A DNA stretch of 64,000 nt from Cellulomonas humilata. GTDB lineage: Bacteria > Actinomycetota > Actinomycetes > Actinomycetales > Cellulomonadaceae. The notes under the pieces were generated by a model. That model was not told where the DNA came from and made no database searches. It saw only the letters and a program-made list of their open reading frames with translations. A program made the position numbers and the translations under genes. The stretch is taken from the NCBI RefSeq assembly GCF_013359775.1, contig NZ_JABMCI010000068.1, positions 62,001 through 126,000 of the forward strand, read 5' to 3'. Positions 1 through 9,131 of the stretch are shown one piece after another. Every line of letters begins with the position of its first letter. Position 1 is the first letter of the stretch.

Positions 1-522
1 CTCCTCGGGTGTCGGCAGGTCGCTCTGCACGGGCAGCTCACCGGCCTCGGCCTGCGCCTCGAGCGCCTCGAAGCGTGCCTGGTCCGCCGCGCTCAGGCTG
101 TAGTGCACCACCGCGTCGTCCATGCTCGAGTACGTCCACGCCTCCGGTCCGTCCTGCACCACGGAGTACTCGGACGTGGGGCCGAGCAGCGCCACACGAG
201 ACCGCTGGTTGCCGTCGGACCACACCCGCATGGTCGAGCTGCCGCCGAGCAGGTTGATCGGGTCCGCGCCGGCGACCGCGCCGAAGGGGATCTCCGGCAG
301 CCCCAGCCGCGCGGTGTAGACGACCGTGCCGGACAGCGGCGACGGCTCGGCGCTCGCCACCTGCGCGGCCAGCTCCTCGGGGGTGATGGTCGGCAGGCCG
401 GCGTCGTCGGCGGACGCGAACAGCGGCGGGGCGACGAAGGCCATGCCGACCGCGACGGCGGCGACGACAGGCACGGCCCAGCGGGCTCGGGGTGAGAGTG
501 CGGTGCGACGGGACTCGTTCAT
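1..522 (-). CDS. LolA/RseB-like secreted protein, C-terminus cut by window edge
   Basis: The frame runs from an ATG at 522 to the window edge with no stop, so 174 residues are visible. A basic N-terminus is followed by a hydrophobic segment (residues 15-37) that looks like a signal peptide or anchor. The remainder (APPLF..., TPEELAAQVASAEP, then GTVVYTARLGLP) resembles the LolA/RseB-like beta-sheet proteins that actinobacteria annotate as outer-membrane lipoprotein carrier-like. A true Lol role is unlikely in a monoderm. It is divergent from the response regulator at 606 with 83 bp between them, so it may be a target or sensor partner of that system; this is inferred from position only. Confidence 0.6.
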   Translation of the reverse strand, partial: MNESRRTALSPRARWAVPVVAAVAVGMAFVAPPLFASADDAGLPTITPEELAAQVASAEPSPLSGTVVYTARLGLPEIPFGAVAGADPINLLGGSSTMRVWSDGNQRSRVALLGPTSEYSVVQDGPEAWTYSSMDDAVVHYSLSAADQARFEALEAQAEAGELPVQSDLPTPEE

Positions 523-605
523 GGCTCCACTGTGCATCGTGCCTGCTGAGGGCATGCTGAGAGCGCCAGGGCACCGGCCTGAGCTGCGGGTGCGATGCTC
601 AGGAC

Positions 606-1259
606 ATGCGGGTGCTGCTGGTCGACGACGAGCGCGGGCTCGTGCGCGCCCTGCACCGGGGCCTGACCGCCGAGGGCTTCGCGGTCGACGTCGCCTACGA
701 CGGGGAGCGCGGGCTCGAGCTGGCCTCCGAGGACGGCTACGACGCGATCGTGCTCGACGTCATGCTCCCGCGACGCAACGGCTACGACGTGGTCACCGAG
801 CTGCGGGCGCGCGACGTGTGGACGCCCGTCCTCATGCTCAGCGCCAAGGACGGCGAGTACGACGTGGCCGACGGACTGGACGTCGGGGCCGACGACTACC
901 TGACCAAGCCGTTCGCGTTCGTCGTCCTGGTCGCCCGCCTGCGCGCCCTGCTGCGCCGCCAGGGCCAGGTGCGACCGCCGGTCCTCACGGTCGGGGACCT
1001 CGCGCTCGACTCCGCCACCCGACGGGTGACCCGCGCCGGCGAGACGGTCGCGCTCACCACCCGGGAGATCGCGCTGCTGGAGTACCTCATGCACCACGCC
1101 GACCGGGTGGTGGGCAAGGTGGAGCTGCGCGACCACGTCTGGGACGGCACCGGCGAGGACGTGAACGTCGTCGAGGTCTACGTGGGGTACCTGCGGCGCA
1201 AGCTGGGCCGGGACGTGGTCGAGACGGTGCGCGGCGCCGGGTACCGCGTGGCGGGCTGA
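606..1259 (+). CDS. OmpR-family response regulator
   Basis: A 217-residue two-domain regulator. The receiver domain (about 1-115) has the acidic pair DD at 7-8, the phospho-acceptor Asp51 in VLDVMLPRRNGYD and the conserved Lys in DDYLTKPF. The C-terminal winged helix (about 130-217) has LTTREIALLEYL and ends with TVRGAGYRV, typical of the OmpR/PhoB class. The partner kinase follows 2 nt downstream at 1262, so the pair is one operon. A GATGCT box ends 6 nt before the ATG, a weaker match to the leaderless pattern seen elsewhere here. The signal is unknown; the divergent LolA-like gene is the nearest candidate target. Confidence 0.93.
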   Translation: MRVLLVDDERGLVRALHRGLTAEGFAVDVAYDGERGLELASEDGYDAIVLDVMLPRRNGYDVVTELRARDVWTPVLMLSAKDGEYDVADGLDVGADDYLTKPFAFVVLVARLRALLRRQGQVRPPVLTVGDLALDSATRRVTRAGETVALTTREIALLEYLMHHADRVVGKVELRDHVWDGTGEDVNVVEVYVGYLRRKLGRDVVETVRGAGYRVAG

Positions 1260-1261
1260 CG

Positions 1262-2587
1262 GTGGCGGACGGTGCGCCACAGGTGCGCCGTGGCGCGTCG
1301 CTGCGCCTCAGACTGACCCTGCTGGCCTCCGGGGCGGTGTGCGTGGCCCTGGTCGTCGGGGCGATCCTGCTCACGGTGGTCCTGCGGGACACCCGGGTGG
1401 ACGCCCTGGACCAGGTGGTGCGCGACCGTGCGGTGACCGTCGCGGCGCTGGCCGCCGACGACCGGCTCCCCGAGACCCTGCCCGTCGAGGAGCCCGGCGA
1501 GATCGTGCAGCTGATCGACGCCGGCGGTGCCGTGCTGGCCACCTCGCCGAACGCCAGCCGCACGCTGCCGGTGCTGTCCCCGGACGTCCTGGCAGTCCTC
1601 GGGGCGACGAGCACGCAGCAGACCGCGTACGACGACGCCGCGCGGGTCGCGGTGCGGGCGACGACGTTCCGCGACGAGCCGGTCACCGTCGTCGCCACCG
1701 TGCCGCTCACCGAGGTGCAGGGCGTGCTGGACGCGCTGCGGCTCGCGCTCGTGGTCGTCGTGCCTCTGCTCACGCTCGCCCTCGGCGTCGGGGTCTGGCT
1801 CATCCTCGGCCGGGCGCTGCGACCGGTCGAGGAGCTGCGCCGCGGGGCGGCCCGCGTGGCGTCGTCGGGCGGTCCGGGGTCGCTGCCCGTGCCCGCGCGG
1901 GACGACGAGCTCGGGGCGCTGGCCCGCACGCTCAACTCGATGCTCGACCGCCTCGAGTCCGGGGCTGCCCGGCAGCGGGCGTTCGTGGCCGACGCGGCGC
2001 ACGAGCTGCGCTCGCCGCTCGCGTCGCTGCGCACGACCATCGAGGTCGCCCGGGCGCACCCCGGCTCCTACGACACCGACGAGCTGACGCGGGACCTCGA
2101 GGTCGAGGTGCTGCGGATGCAGGCGCTCGTCGACGACCTCCTCCTGCTCGCCCGCATGGGCTCCTCGCCGCTGGCGCACGACGAGCTCGATCTGGCGGCG
2201 GTCGCCCGCGACGTGGTCCGCACCGGCGGGGCGGTGGCGGTCACGGTCGACGGCTCGGGGCGGGCACGTGGCGACGCCACCGCGGTCGGCCGGGTGCTGC
2301 GGAACCTGGTGGACAACGCCGTGCGGCACGCGGTCGACCGCGTGCAGGTCGTGGTGGCCGACGGGACGGTGCGGGTCGAGGACGACGGTGCCGGGGTGGC
2401 CCCGGCCGACCGGGAGCGGGTGTTCGAGCGGTTCGTGCGGCTGGACGAGGCGCGGGAGCGGGATGCCGGCGGCAGCGGCCTCGGCCTGGCGATCGCGCGC
2501 GAGATCGCGCGGGAGCAGGGCGGCGACGTGGTGCTGGGCGACTCCGCCCTCGGCGGGCTTCGGGCCGAGCTGCGGCTGCCGGGCTGA
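1262..2587 (+). CDS. Membrane sensor histidine kinase (HAMP, HisKA, HATPase)
   Basis: A 441-residue kinase starting at GTG 1262. It has a first membrane helix (about 17-41), an extracytoplasmic sensor region of about 115 residues, a second helix (161-183), a HAMP linker, and a HisKA domain with the phospho-accepting His247 in AAHELRSPLASL. The ATP-binding domain shows N (NLVDNAVRHA), G1 (DDGAGV) and G2 (GSGLGLAIARE) boxes. It phosphorylates the regulator encoded immediately upstream. The layout matches the orthodox class-I kinases paired with OmpR-type regulators. The sensor region has no recognisable fold by eye, so the ligand is unknown. Confidence 0.93.
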   Translation: MADGAPQVRRGASLRLRLTLLASGAVCVALVVGAILLTVVLRDTRVDALDQVVRDRAVTVAALAADDRLPETLPVEEPGEIVQLIDAGGAVLATSPNASRTLPVLSPDVLAVLGATSTQQTAYDDAARVAVRATTFRDEPVTVVATVPLTEVQGVLDALRLALVVVVPLLTLALGVGVWLILGRALRPVEELRRGAARVASSGGPGSLPVPARDDELGALARTLNSMLDRLESGAARQRAFVADAAHELRSPLASLRTTIEVARAHPGSYDTDELTRDLEVEVLRMQALVDDLLLLARMGSSPLAHDELDLAAVARDVVRTGGAVAVTVDGSGRARGDATAVGRVLRNLVDNAVRHAVDRVQVVVADGTVRVEDDGAGVAPADRERVFERFVRLDEARERDAGGSGLGLAIAREIAREQGGDVVLGDSALGGLRAELRLPG

Positions 2588-2606
2588 CGGCCGGCGCGGG
2601 TCGTCG

Positions 2607-2612
2607 TAGCGT
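2607..2612 (+). promoter_or_regulatory. Candidate -10 box (TAGCGT) for the DUF1992 gene
   Basis: TAGCGT lies 26 nt before the ATG at 2639. The interval holds a short GGGGC/GCCCC hairpin and a CCGGAGG ribosome-binding site, so this transcript would carry a short 5' leader, unlike the leaderless genes nearby. Confidence 0.4.
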
Positions 2613-2638
2613 GGGGCCGACGAGCCCCGGAGGTGACG

Positions 2639-3181
2639 ATGCCCGAGCACGACCCGGTGCGTGACGCCGCCCGGTACCGCGTGGACCGCGACCGCGGGCC
2701 CGACGAGACCGAGCCCGCCCGCCCGCCCGGCCGGATGGAGAACCGGCACCTGTGGGTCGACGTCGTCATCGACCAGGCGATCGCCCGCGGGGAGTTCGAC
2801 GACCTGCCCCTGGCGGGCAAGCCGATCCCCGGCATCGGCGCCCAGCACGACCCCGACTGGTGGCTCAAGGCGCTCATCGAACGCGAGCACATCTCCGGCG
2901 TCCTGCCCGAGGCGATCCAGCTGCGCAAGGACGAGGCGGTGCTGCCCGAGCGGCTGGACCGCCTGCACGACGAGGCCGACGTGCGCGCGGCGCTGGAGGA
3001 GTTCAACGCGCGCATCGTCTCCGCGCGGCGTCAGCTGCTGGGCGGCCCGCCCGTGGTCACGCCGCTGCGCGACGTGGAGGTCGAGGTGCGGCAGTGGCTG
3101 GACCGCCGCCGGCCACCGCCTGCGCCGCCGGTCGAGCCCGCCCGGCCGCCGCGTCGGTGGCGCCGCAGGACGTCGGGCTGA
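2639..3181 (+). CDS. DUF1992 (DnaJ-C28-like conserved domain) protein
   Basis: A 180-residue protein. The core (about 30-105) has the family's features: ENRHLWVDVVIDQAIARGEF, LPLAGKPIP and DPDWWLKALIEREH. This domain (DUF1992, named for human DNAJC28) has no settled biochemical function, and no J-domain HPD motif is present. The C-terminus is rich in Pro and Arg and probably disordered. ATG 2639 is chosen over GTG 2633 because CCGGAGG (2627-2633) overlaps that GTG and sits 5 nt before the ATG. It is convergent with the small membrane protein gene that ends at 3185. Confidence 0.85.
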   Translation: MPEHDPVRDAARYRVDRDRGPDETEPARPPGRMENRHLWVDVVIDQAIARGEFDDLPLAGKPIPGIGAQHDPDWWLKALIEREHISGVLPEAIQLRKDEAVLPERLDRLHDEADVRAALEEFNARIVSARRQLLGGPPVVTPLRDVEVEVRQWLDRRRPPPAPPVEPARPPRRWRRRTSG

Positions 3182-3184
3182 ACC

Positions 3185-3412
3185 TCAGCGGTCCTCGAGG
3201 GCAGGGAGGATCGTCGTCGGGATCGCGAAGGCGAGCGTGATGGCCAGGATGCCGCCGGCGAACGCCCAGGCACCCCAGTCGCCGACGTTGAACGCGACGG
3301 TGAACAGGGCGAGGCCCACCAGGAACAGCAGCGCGGGGAACACGACGCTGAGCATGCGACCGGGCGTGCCCGACCCGTCGTCCTCACGACGCTCGATCAC
3401 CGGGTAGCTCAT
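3185..3412 (-). CDS. Small two-helix membrane protein
   Basis: A 75-residue protein starting at ATG 3412 after an AGGAGG ribosome-binding site. A charged N-terminus (about 1-20, ending GTPGRM) precedes two hydrophobic segments (about 21-42 and 46-67), and the protein ends in LEDR. The frame stays open upstream into the MFS gene region, but the strong Shine-Dalgarno and the hydrophobicity fix the start at 3412. No family was recognised and no function is assigned. It follows the MFS gene on the same strand after 44 bp, so co-transcription is possible. Confidence 0.75.
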   Translation of the reverse strand: MSYPVIERREDDGSGTPGRMLSVVFPALLFLVGLALFTVAFNVGDWGAWAFAGGILAITLAFAIPTTILPALEDR

Positions 3413-3456
3413 GGAGGTCCTCCTGCAAGGGGTGCCGGGGTGGGCCTCCAGCGTAG

Positions 3457-4950
3457 TCAGTGCGTGAGGACCGCAGCCGTCTCGTCCGCGTCCGTGTCGG
3501 CCCCGTGCGGCGACGGGGCGGCGCGCACGAAGAACGCCGCGGGGATGGCGACCAGCGAGATGGCCGCGCCCACCAGGAACGCCGCGTGGATGCCGCCGGC
3601 GGTCGCATCGACCACGCCGGACCCGGCGGCCGCCAGGGTGGCGCTCTGCGCGGTCAGCACGGTGACGAACAGGGCCGTCCCGGCCGCCCCCGCGACCTGC
3701 TGCACCGTCCCGACCATCGCGCTGCCGTGCGAGTACAGGTGCATCGGCAGTGCGCCCAGGGCGGAGGTGAACAGGGGCGTGAACATCAGGGCGAGGCCCG
3801 CGCTGAGCAGCACGTGGCAGGCGAGCATCAGCCACGGGGAGCTCGCCGGGGTCAGGAGCGTGAACCCCCACGCGCTGACGCTCACGACGACCGCGCCGGG
3901 GACCAGCAGCGGCCGCGGACCGTACCGGTCGTAGGCGCGGCCCACGCTCGGTGCCAGGAGACCCATGATCAGGCCGCCGGGCAGCAGCAGGAGGCCGGTC
4001 TGCAGCGCCTCGAGGCCGAGCACGGTCTGCGCGTAGAGCGGCACCAGGATCAGGGTGCCGAACAGCGACATCATGCTGATCGCCATCACGCCGACCGAGA
4101 TGGTGAACGTGGACGAGGAGAGGGTCCGCAGGTCCAGCAGCGCGTTGTCGGTCCTCTGGAGCCGGAGCTGGCGCCACACGAACACGACGAGCGCGACCGC
4201 GCCCGCACCGAGCGAGGTCCACGTGGTCGTGGTGATGCCGGTGGTCGCGGCGGCACCCAGTCCGCTGAGCCCGTAAACGATCCCGCCGAACGCCACCGCC
4301 GACAGGACGACGGAGGCGATGTCGACGCGCGCACGGCGGGTCTCCGTGAGGTTGGGCAGCTGCACCGCGCCGAGCGCCAGCGAGCCGAGCGCGATCGGCA
4401 GCACGAGGACGAACAGCCAGCGCCAGTCGAGCACGCTGAGCACCAGCCCGGAGATGGTGGGGCCGATGGCGGGCGCCACCGAGATGACGATGGAGATGTT
4501 GCCCATCGTGCGGCCGCGGCTGGCCGGCGGGGTGACCGTCATGACGGTGGTCATCAGCAGCGGCAGCATGATCGCGGTGCCGCTGGCCTGCACGACGCGG
4601 CCGACGATGAGCGCGTCGAACCCCGGGGCCAGCGCGCAGATCGCGGTGCCCAGGCTGAACAGGGTCATCGCGGCGAGGAACGTGGCGCGGGTGGTGAACC
4701 GCTGGATCACGAAGCCGGTCACCGGGATGACGATCGCCATCGTCAGCATGAACGCGGTGGTCACCCACTGGGCGGTGCTCGCGGGGATGCTCAGGTCGTC
4801 CATCAGCCGGGGGAGCGCGACGCCCATCACCGTCTCGTTGAGGATGACGACGAACGTCGAGATCAGCAGCAGGCGGACGGCCAGGCGGTCACGGGCGCCG
4901 GTCCCGTCGTCCGCGGGTGGTCGGGTGGTGGTCAGGGTCTCGTCGGTCAC
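3457..4950 (-). CDS. MFS drug exporter, DHA2 (EmrB/QacA) type
   Basis: A 497-residue protein with many hydrophobic helices spread along its length, consistent with the 14-helix DHA2 branch. Recognisable features are the helix-1 segment STFVVILNETVMGVALP, the following STAQWVTTAFMLTMAIVIP, and a motif-C-like stretch ISVAPAIGPTISG. Family members export cationic and lipophilic compounds by proton antiport; the substrate cannot be read here. GTG 4950 is preceded by GAGG at 7 nt. No regulator gene is adjacent; the next gene upstream on the same strand is a YCII protein. Confidence 0.9.
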   Translation of the reverse strand: MTDETLTTTRPPADDGTGARDRLAVRLLLISTFVVILNETVMGVALPRLMDDLSIPASTAQWVTTAFMLTMAIVIPVTGFVIQRFTTRATFLAAMTLFSLGTAICALAPGFDALIVGRVVQASGTAIMLPLLMTTVMTVTPPASRGRTMGNISIVISVAPAIGPTISGLVLSVLDWRWLFVLVLPIALGSLALGAVQLPNLTETRRARVDIASVVLSAVAFGGIVYGLSGLGAAATTGITTTTWTSLGAGAVALVVFVWRQLRLQRTDNALLDLRTLSSSTFTISVGVMAISMMSLFGTLILVPLYAQTVLGLEALQTGLLLLPGGLIMGLLAPSVGRAYDRYGPRPLLVPGAVVVSVSAWGFTLLTPASSPWLMLACHVLLSAGLALMFTPLFTSALGALPMHLYSHGSAMVGTVQQVAGAAGTALFVTVLTAQSATLAAAGSGVVDATAGGIHAAFLVGAAISLVAIPAAFFVRAAPSPHGADTDADETAAVLTH

Positions 4951-5076
4951 AGCGGTACCTCGGGTGTGGGAGGGAAGGGTGTGGCGCGGCCGACGGGGTC
5001 GGCGCGGACGGTAGGCACAGTGTGTGCGGTGCGACCCCGCGGGGTCGACGGATTTCGCTCTGAGGAGACGCCGGGT

Positions 5077-5412
5077 TCAGAGGTCGAGCGGCCAGAACGG
5101 GCGGACCTCGATGCGCCCGAACCGGGCCATCGGGTGCGCCGCCGCGCGGTCGAGCGCCTCGTCGAGGTCGGCGCACTCGAGCACGTCGAACCCGGCGACC
5201 GTCTCCTGCGTCTCGGCGAACGGGCCGTCGGTCACCAGCAGCTGCCCGGAGCGCACCCGGACCGTGCGGGCGTCCGCCGGCGGCCGCAGCCGGTCGCCCA
5301 GCACGCTCAGGCTGCGGCGGTCGTTCTCCGCGACCCAGTCGACGATGTCGTCGTCCTCGGGTCGGTAGGGCTCGGCGGTCGGGTCGTCGCAGACGAGCAG
5401 CAGGTAGCGCAT
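5077..5412 (-). CDS. YCII-family protein
   Basis: A 111-residue protein. MRYLLLVCDDP at the start, SGQLLVTDGPFAETQETVAGF in the middle and a terminal PFWPLDL match the YCII-related (DGPF-domain) proteins that actinobacteria often encode beside ECF sigma factors. No sigma factor is adjacent here. The frame extends upstream to 5478, but ATG 5412 has a GGAGG ribosome-binding site and begins exactly at the conserved first strand. The ferredoxin-like fold is known for the family; the function is not established. Confidence 0.85.
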   Translation of the reverse strand: MRYLLLVCDDPTAEPYRPEDDDIVDWVAENDRRSLSVLGDRLRPPADARTVRVRSGQLLVTDGPFAETQETVAGFDVLECADLDEALDRAAAHPMARFGRIEVRPFWPLDL

Positions 5413-5464
5413 GGGGTCCTCCAGGTGGGGGGTAGGTCCGTCATCTGTCGGACGATCCAGCGAG

Positions 5465-5487
5465 CCGCGGATCGACACGATCCGCGG
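5465..5487 (-). terminator. Hairpin terminator after the DNA glycosylase gene
   Basis: A perfect 10-bp inverted repeat (5465-5474 with 5478-5487) with a 3-nt loop lies 10 bp past the stop of the glycosylase gene on the minus strand. No T-run follows, as is usual in high-GC actinobacteria. Confidence 0.65.
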
Positions 5488-5496
5488 AGCAGTTTC

Positions 5497-6432
5497 TCAG
5501 CGCAGCGGCAGGGCGCGCGGCATGCGCGGTCCGAAGCGGGGTGCGCGGGCGGTCTGGCTGAGCTCGATCAGTCGGATCACGCGCTGTCGGTGACCGGCCC
5601 ACGGCTCGAGCAGGCGCAGCATCCCGGCGTCGTCGGTGCGCCGGCCCGTCAGCGCCCAGCCCACCAGGTGGGCCAGGTGGTAGTCGCCGACCGACACCGC
5701 ATCGGCGTCGCCCAGCGCCCGGGAGGCGACCTCGGCGACCGTCCAGGGGCCGATCCCGCGCACGGTGAGCAGGCGACGGCGCGCCTCCTCGAGCGGCAGG
5801 TCCGCGCCCTCCTGGAGCCGACTCGCCACCGTCGCGGCACGCAGCACCGTCCCGGCCCGGGCCTCCTCGACGCCGGCGCGCCGCCAGTCCCAGACCGGAA
5901 CCGCGCGCCACGCACTGGCGGTCGGCGGCACCCGCAGCGTGCGCGGACCGGGGCCGGGAGCGGGCGTGCCGTGCTCCAGGACGAGCCGGCGCCACGCGGC
6001 CTTGGCGTCGAGCCCCACCACCTTCTGCTCGAGCACCGCCGGGACGAGCGACTCGAGCACGTTCCCCGACCGCGGGATCCGCAGCGCCTGCCGGGTGCGG
6101 TGGGCCTCGCGCACGACGGGGTGCAGGGACGGGTCGAAGCCGGAGGGGTCGTCGCGCGCACCGAGCAGGTCCGGCGTCCCTGCCAGCACGCGTTCGGCGC
6201 CAGGACCCCAGGCCGTCGCGTGGATGCCGTCACGTCGGACGGCCAGGTGCAGGGTGGCGGGACCGTCGGGTGTCGAGGTCGCCTGCCAGACGGACCCGTC
6301 GGGGGACGACGCCCACGCGGGGTCGCCGGCGCCACGCCGCAGCGGACCGAGCGTCAGCCGGACGTCCACGGGCTCGCGCGGTCGGTAGACCGACGACAGC
6401 GACGACTCGTCGTCGGCGGCGGCGGGGATCAC
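5497..6432 (-). CDS. DNA-3-methyladenine glycosylase-like (AlkA/HhH-GPD) protein
   Basis: A 311-residue protein. The helix-hairpin-helix appears as LTVRGIGPWTVAEVA and is followed by the GPD-type segment SVGDYHLAHLV, whose Asp matches the catalytic residue of AlkA-like base-excision glycosylases. EQKVVGLDAKAAWRRL fits the family's helical core. The N-terminal 90 residues are less conserved. GTG 6432 is the latest sensible start and leaves a 39-bp gap to the divergent DUF72 gene. The family removes alkylated bases; here the exact substrate is inferred, not shown. Confidence 0.85.
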   Translation of the reverse strand: MIPAAADDESSLSSVYRPREPVDVRLTLGPLRRGAGDPAWASSPDGSVWQATSTPDGPATLHLAVRRDGIHATAWGPGAERVLAGTPDLLGARDDPSGFDPSLHPVVREAHRTRQALRIPRSGNVLESLVPAVLEQKVVGLDAKAAWRRLVLEHGTPAPGPGPRTLRVPPTASAWRAVPVWDWRRAGVEEARAGTVLRAATVASRLQEGADLPLEEARRRLLTVRGIGPWTVAEVASRALGDADAVSVGDYHLAHLVGWALTGRRTDDAGMLRLLEPWAGHRQRVIRLIELSQTARAPRFGPRMPRALPLR

Positions 6433-6471
6433 GCCACCACTATGCGCCGCGCCGACGACAGACTGGGCGCC

Positions 6472-7365
6472 ATGACCATCCGCACCGGCGTCTCCGGCTG
6501 GCGCTACCCGCCGTGGCGTAAGCAGTTCTATCCGGCGGCGCTGCCGCAGCGGCGCGAGCTCGAGTACGCGTCCCGGCAGCTCTCGTCCATCGAGATCAAC
6601 GGGTCGTTCTACGCGCTCCAGCGCCCGGAGCACTATGCGAGCTGGGCCGCCGAGACGCCGGCGGACTTCGTGTTCTCCGTCAAGGGTCCGCGGTTCGTCA
6701 CGCACCTGAAGAAGCTGGCGGACGTCCGCGTGCCGGTGGCGAACTTCCTGGCCAGCGGCGTGCTCGCGCTCGGGCCGAAGCTGGGGCCGATCCTGTGGCA
6801 GCTGCCACCGAACCTCGGCTTCGACGCCGCGCGGCTCGCCGCGTTCTTCGAGCTCCTGCCGCGCAGCACGGCGGCCGCGGCGCAGCTGGGCACCGAGCAC
6901 GACGAGCGCCTGGACGGCCGCGCCTGGACGACGACCGACGCCGACCGCCCCTTGCGGCACGTGCTGGAGGTCCGGCACGCGACGTTCGAGACGCCGGCGT
7001 TCGTCGAGCTGCTCCGGGAGCACGGCATCGGGCTGGTGGTCGCGGACGCCGCCGGTCGGTGGCCGGTGATCGAGGACGTCACGGCCGACCTGGTGTACGT
7101 CCGGCTGCACGGCGAGACCGAGCTCTACGCCAGCGGGTACGACGACGACGCGCTCGACCGCTGGGCGGCGAAGATCCGCGCGTGGGCGGCGGGGGGCGAA
7201 CCCGCCGGAGCGCGCACGCTCTCCGTGCCGGCCGCACCCGCCGACGGTCGGGACGTGTTCGTCTACTTCGACAACGACCTCAAGGTCCGGGCGCCGTTCG
7301 ACTCGATGGCGCTCGCGGCGAGGCTCGGGATCACGCCGGCCGCCGGGGCCCCCGCGAGGTCGTGA
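6472..7365 (+). CDS. DUF72 (YecE-like) protein
   Basis: A 297-residue protein with TGVSGWRYPPWRKQFYP at the N-terminus, SIEINGSFYALQRPEHY, and VFSVKGPRFVTHLKKL; these are hallmarks of the DUF72 TIM-barrel family. YVRLHGETELYASGY and VFVYFDNDL near the C-terminus are also typical. The biochemical role of the family is unknown. A CAGACT box ends 7 nt before the ATG, a weaker leaderless-type promoter. The last codons lie inside a very long hairpin (7355-7422) shared with the convergent S4-domain gene. Confidence 0.9.
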   Translation: MTIRTGVSGWRYPPWRKQFYPAALPQRRELEYASRQLSSIEINGSFYALQRPEHYASWAAETPADFVFSVKGPRFVTHLKKLADVRVPVANFLASGVLALGPKLGPILWQLPPNLGFDAARLAAFFELLPRSTAAAAQLGTEHDERLDGRAWTTTDADRPLRHVLEVRHATFETPAFVELLREHGIGLVVADAAGRWPVIEDVTADLVYVRLHGETELYASGYDDDALDRWAAKIRAWAAGGEPAGARTLSVPAAPADGRDVFVYFDNDLKVRAPFDSMALAARLGITPAAGAPARS

Positions 7366-7422
7366 GTTCGCGTCGAGATCGTGCGTTGCAGCTCACGATC
7401 TCGACGCGAAGTCACGATCTCG
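7355..7422. terminator. 29-bp hairpin between convergent genes
   Basis: Positions 7355-7383 pair with 7394-7422 around a 10-nt loop (7384-7393). The inner 17 bp (7367-7383 with 7394-7410) are perfect. Further out there is one G-G mismatch and one G-T pair. The left arm overlaps the last codons and stop of the DUF72 gene, and the right arm ends 16 bp before the S4-domain stop, so it can end transcription from both sides. Confidence 0.7.
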
Positions 7423-7438
7423 GCGACGCCAGTCGGGC

Positions 7439-7807
7439 TCAGTGACCGCGCAGGCGCTGGATCAGGCGGCGGTCGCGCTTGGTGGGGCGGCCGGCGCCGC
7501 GGTCGCGCTCGCCGGCGACCACGTGCTCCTTGGGCAGCGGCGCGGGGGAGCGGTCCAGGTAGCAGGCGACCGCCACCGGGGCACCGACACGCTTGATCAC
7601 GGTGCGCTGCACGACGACGATCCGCTCGCGCTCGCCGCCGCGCACGTGCACCTCGTCGCCGGGGACCACCATGGTCGCGGGCTTCGCGCGGTCGCCGTTG
7701 ACCCGCACGTGGCCCGCCTTGCACGCGGCCGCGGCGGCCGACCGGGTCGGGAACAACCGCACCGCCCAGGTCCACGCGTCCACGCGCGCCCGCGTCACCT
7801 CGCCCAC
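7439..7807 (-). CDS. S4-domain RNA-binding protein (Hsp15-like)
   Basis: A 122-residue protein starting at GTG 7807. The S4 fold is visible: RVDAWTWAVRLFPTRSAAAAA, then ACKAGHVRVNGDRAKPA and PGDEVHVRGGERER. The C-terminus is basic (GRPTKRDRRLIQRLRG). Relatives of E. coli Hsp15 bind RNA, and Hsp15 itself recycles stalled 50S subunits carrying peptidyl-tRNA. That role is inferred by family only. No strong Shine-Dalgarno is seen. It is convergent with the DUF72 gene. Confidence 0.88.
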   Translation of the reverse strand: MGEVTRARVDAWTWAVRLFPTRSAAAAACKAGHVRVNGDRAKPATMVVPGDEVHVRGGERERIVVVQRTVIKRVGAPVAVACYLDRSPAPLPKEHVVAGERDRGAGRPTKRDRRLIQRLRGH

Positions 7808-7877
7808 CGGACGAGCCTCTCACGGGCGGTCGGCCGACCCCGCGGAGGGGCATGGACGCGTTCGTCGAACCGGTTCC

Positions 7878-7897
7878 GCGGCGAAACGATTCGCCGC
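7878..7897. promoter_or_regulatory. Candidate LacI/ROK-type operator upstream of the esterase
   Basis: A 20-bp near-palindrome has 8-bp perfect arms (GCGGCGAA and TTCGCCGC) around ACGA. It lies 103 bp before the esterase start. Its core GAAACGATTC is of the type bound by LacI-family sugar regulators, and the same core recurs at 16444-16453 in reverse orientation. Confidence 0.45.
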
Positions 7898-7999
7898 CCT
7901 GCGCCCACCCCGCGCGACCACCACCCTGCGAGGAGGCGGGCGCCTGCCCGCCCCGGACCGACCCTGCGGGGCCGGGTGCGGACGCAGACGGAGGACCCG

Positions 8000-9100
<1,101 letters not shown>

Positions 9101-9119
9101 GTCGGCGAGCCCGCCGACA

Positions 9120-9125
9120 TACGGT
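9120..9125 (+). promoter_or_regulatory. -10 box (TACGGT), leaderless type
   Basis: TACGGT ends 6 nt before ATG 9132 with no Shine-Dalgarno between, predicting a leaderless amidohydrolase transcript. Confidence 0.5.
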
Positions 9126-9131
9126 GGGCCG

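Noticed and set aside
1-522. LolA-like protein as part of a lipoprotein-sorting system
   Set aside because: All other evidence points to a monoderm actinobacterium, and no Lol partners are present; only the fold similarity is kept.
3460-6471. Plus-strand frame open from 3460 into the DUF72 gene, suggesting a 1301-residue protein
   Set aside because: Only the part from 6472 has family similarity. Upstream it is antisense to the MFS, YCII and glycosylase genes and reads as Arg/Gly/Asp-rich filler.
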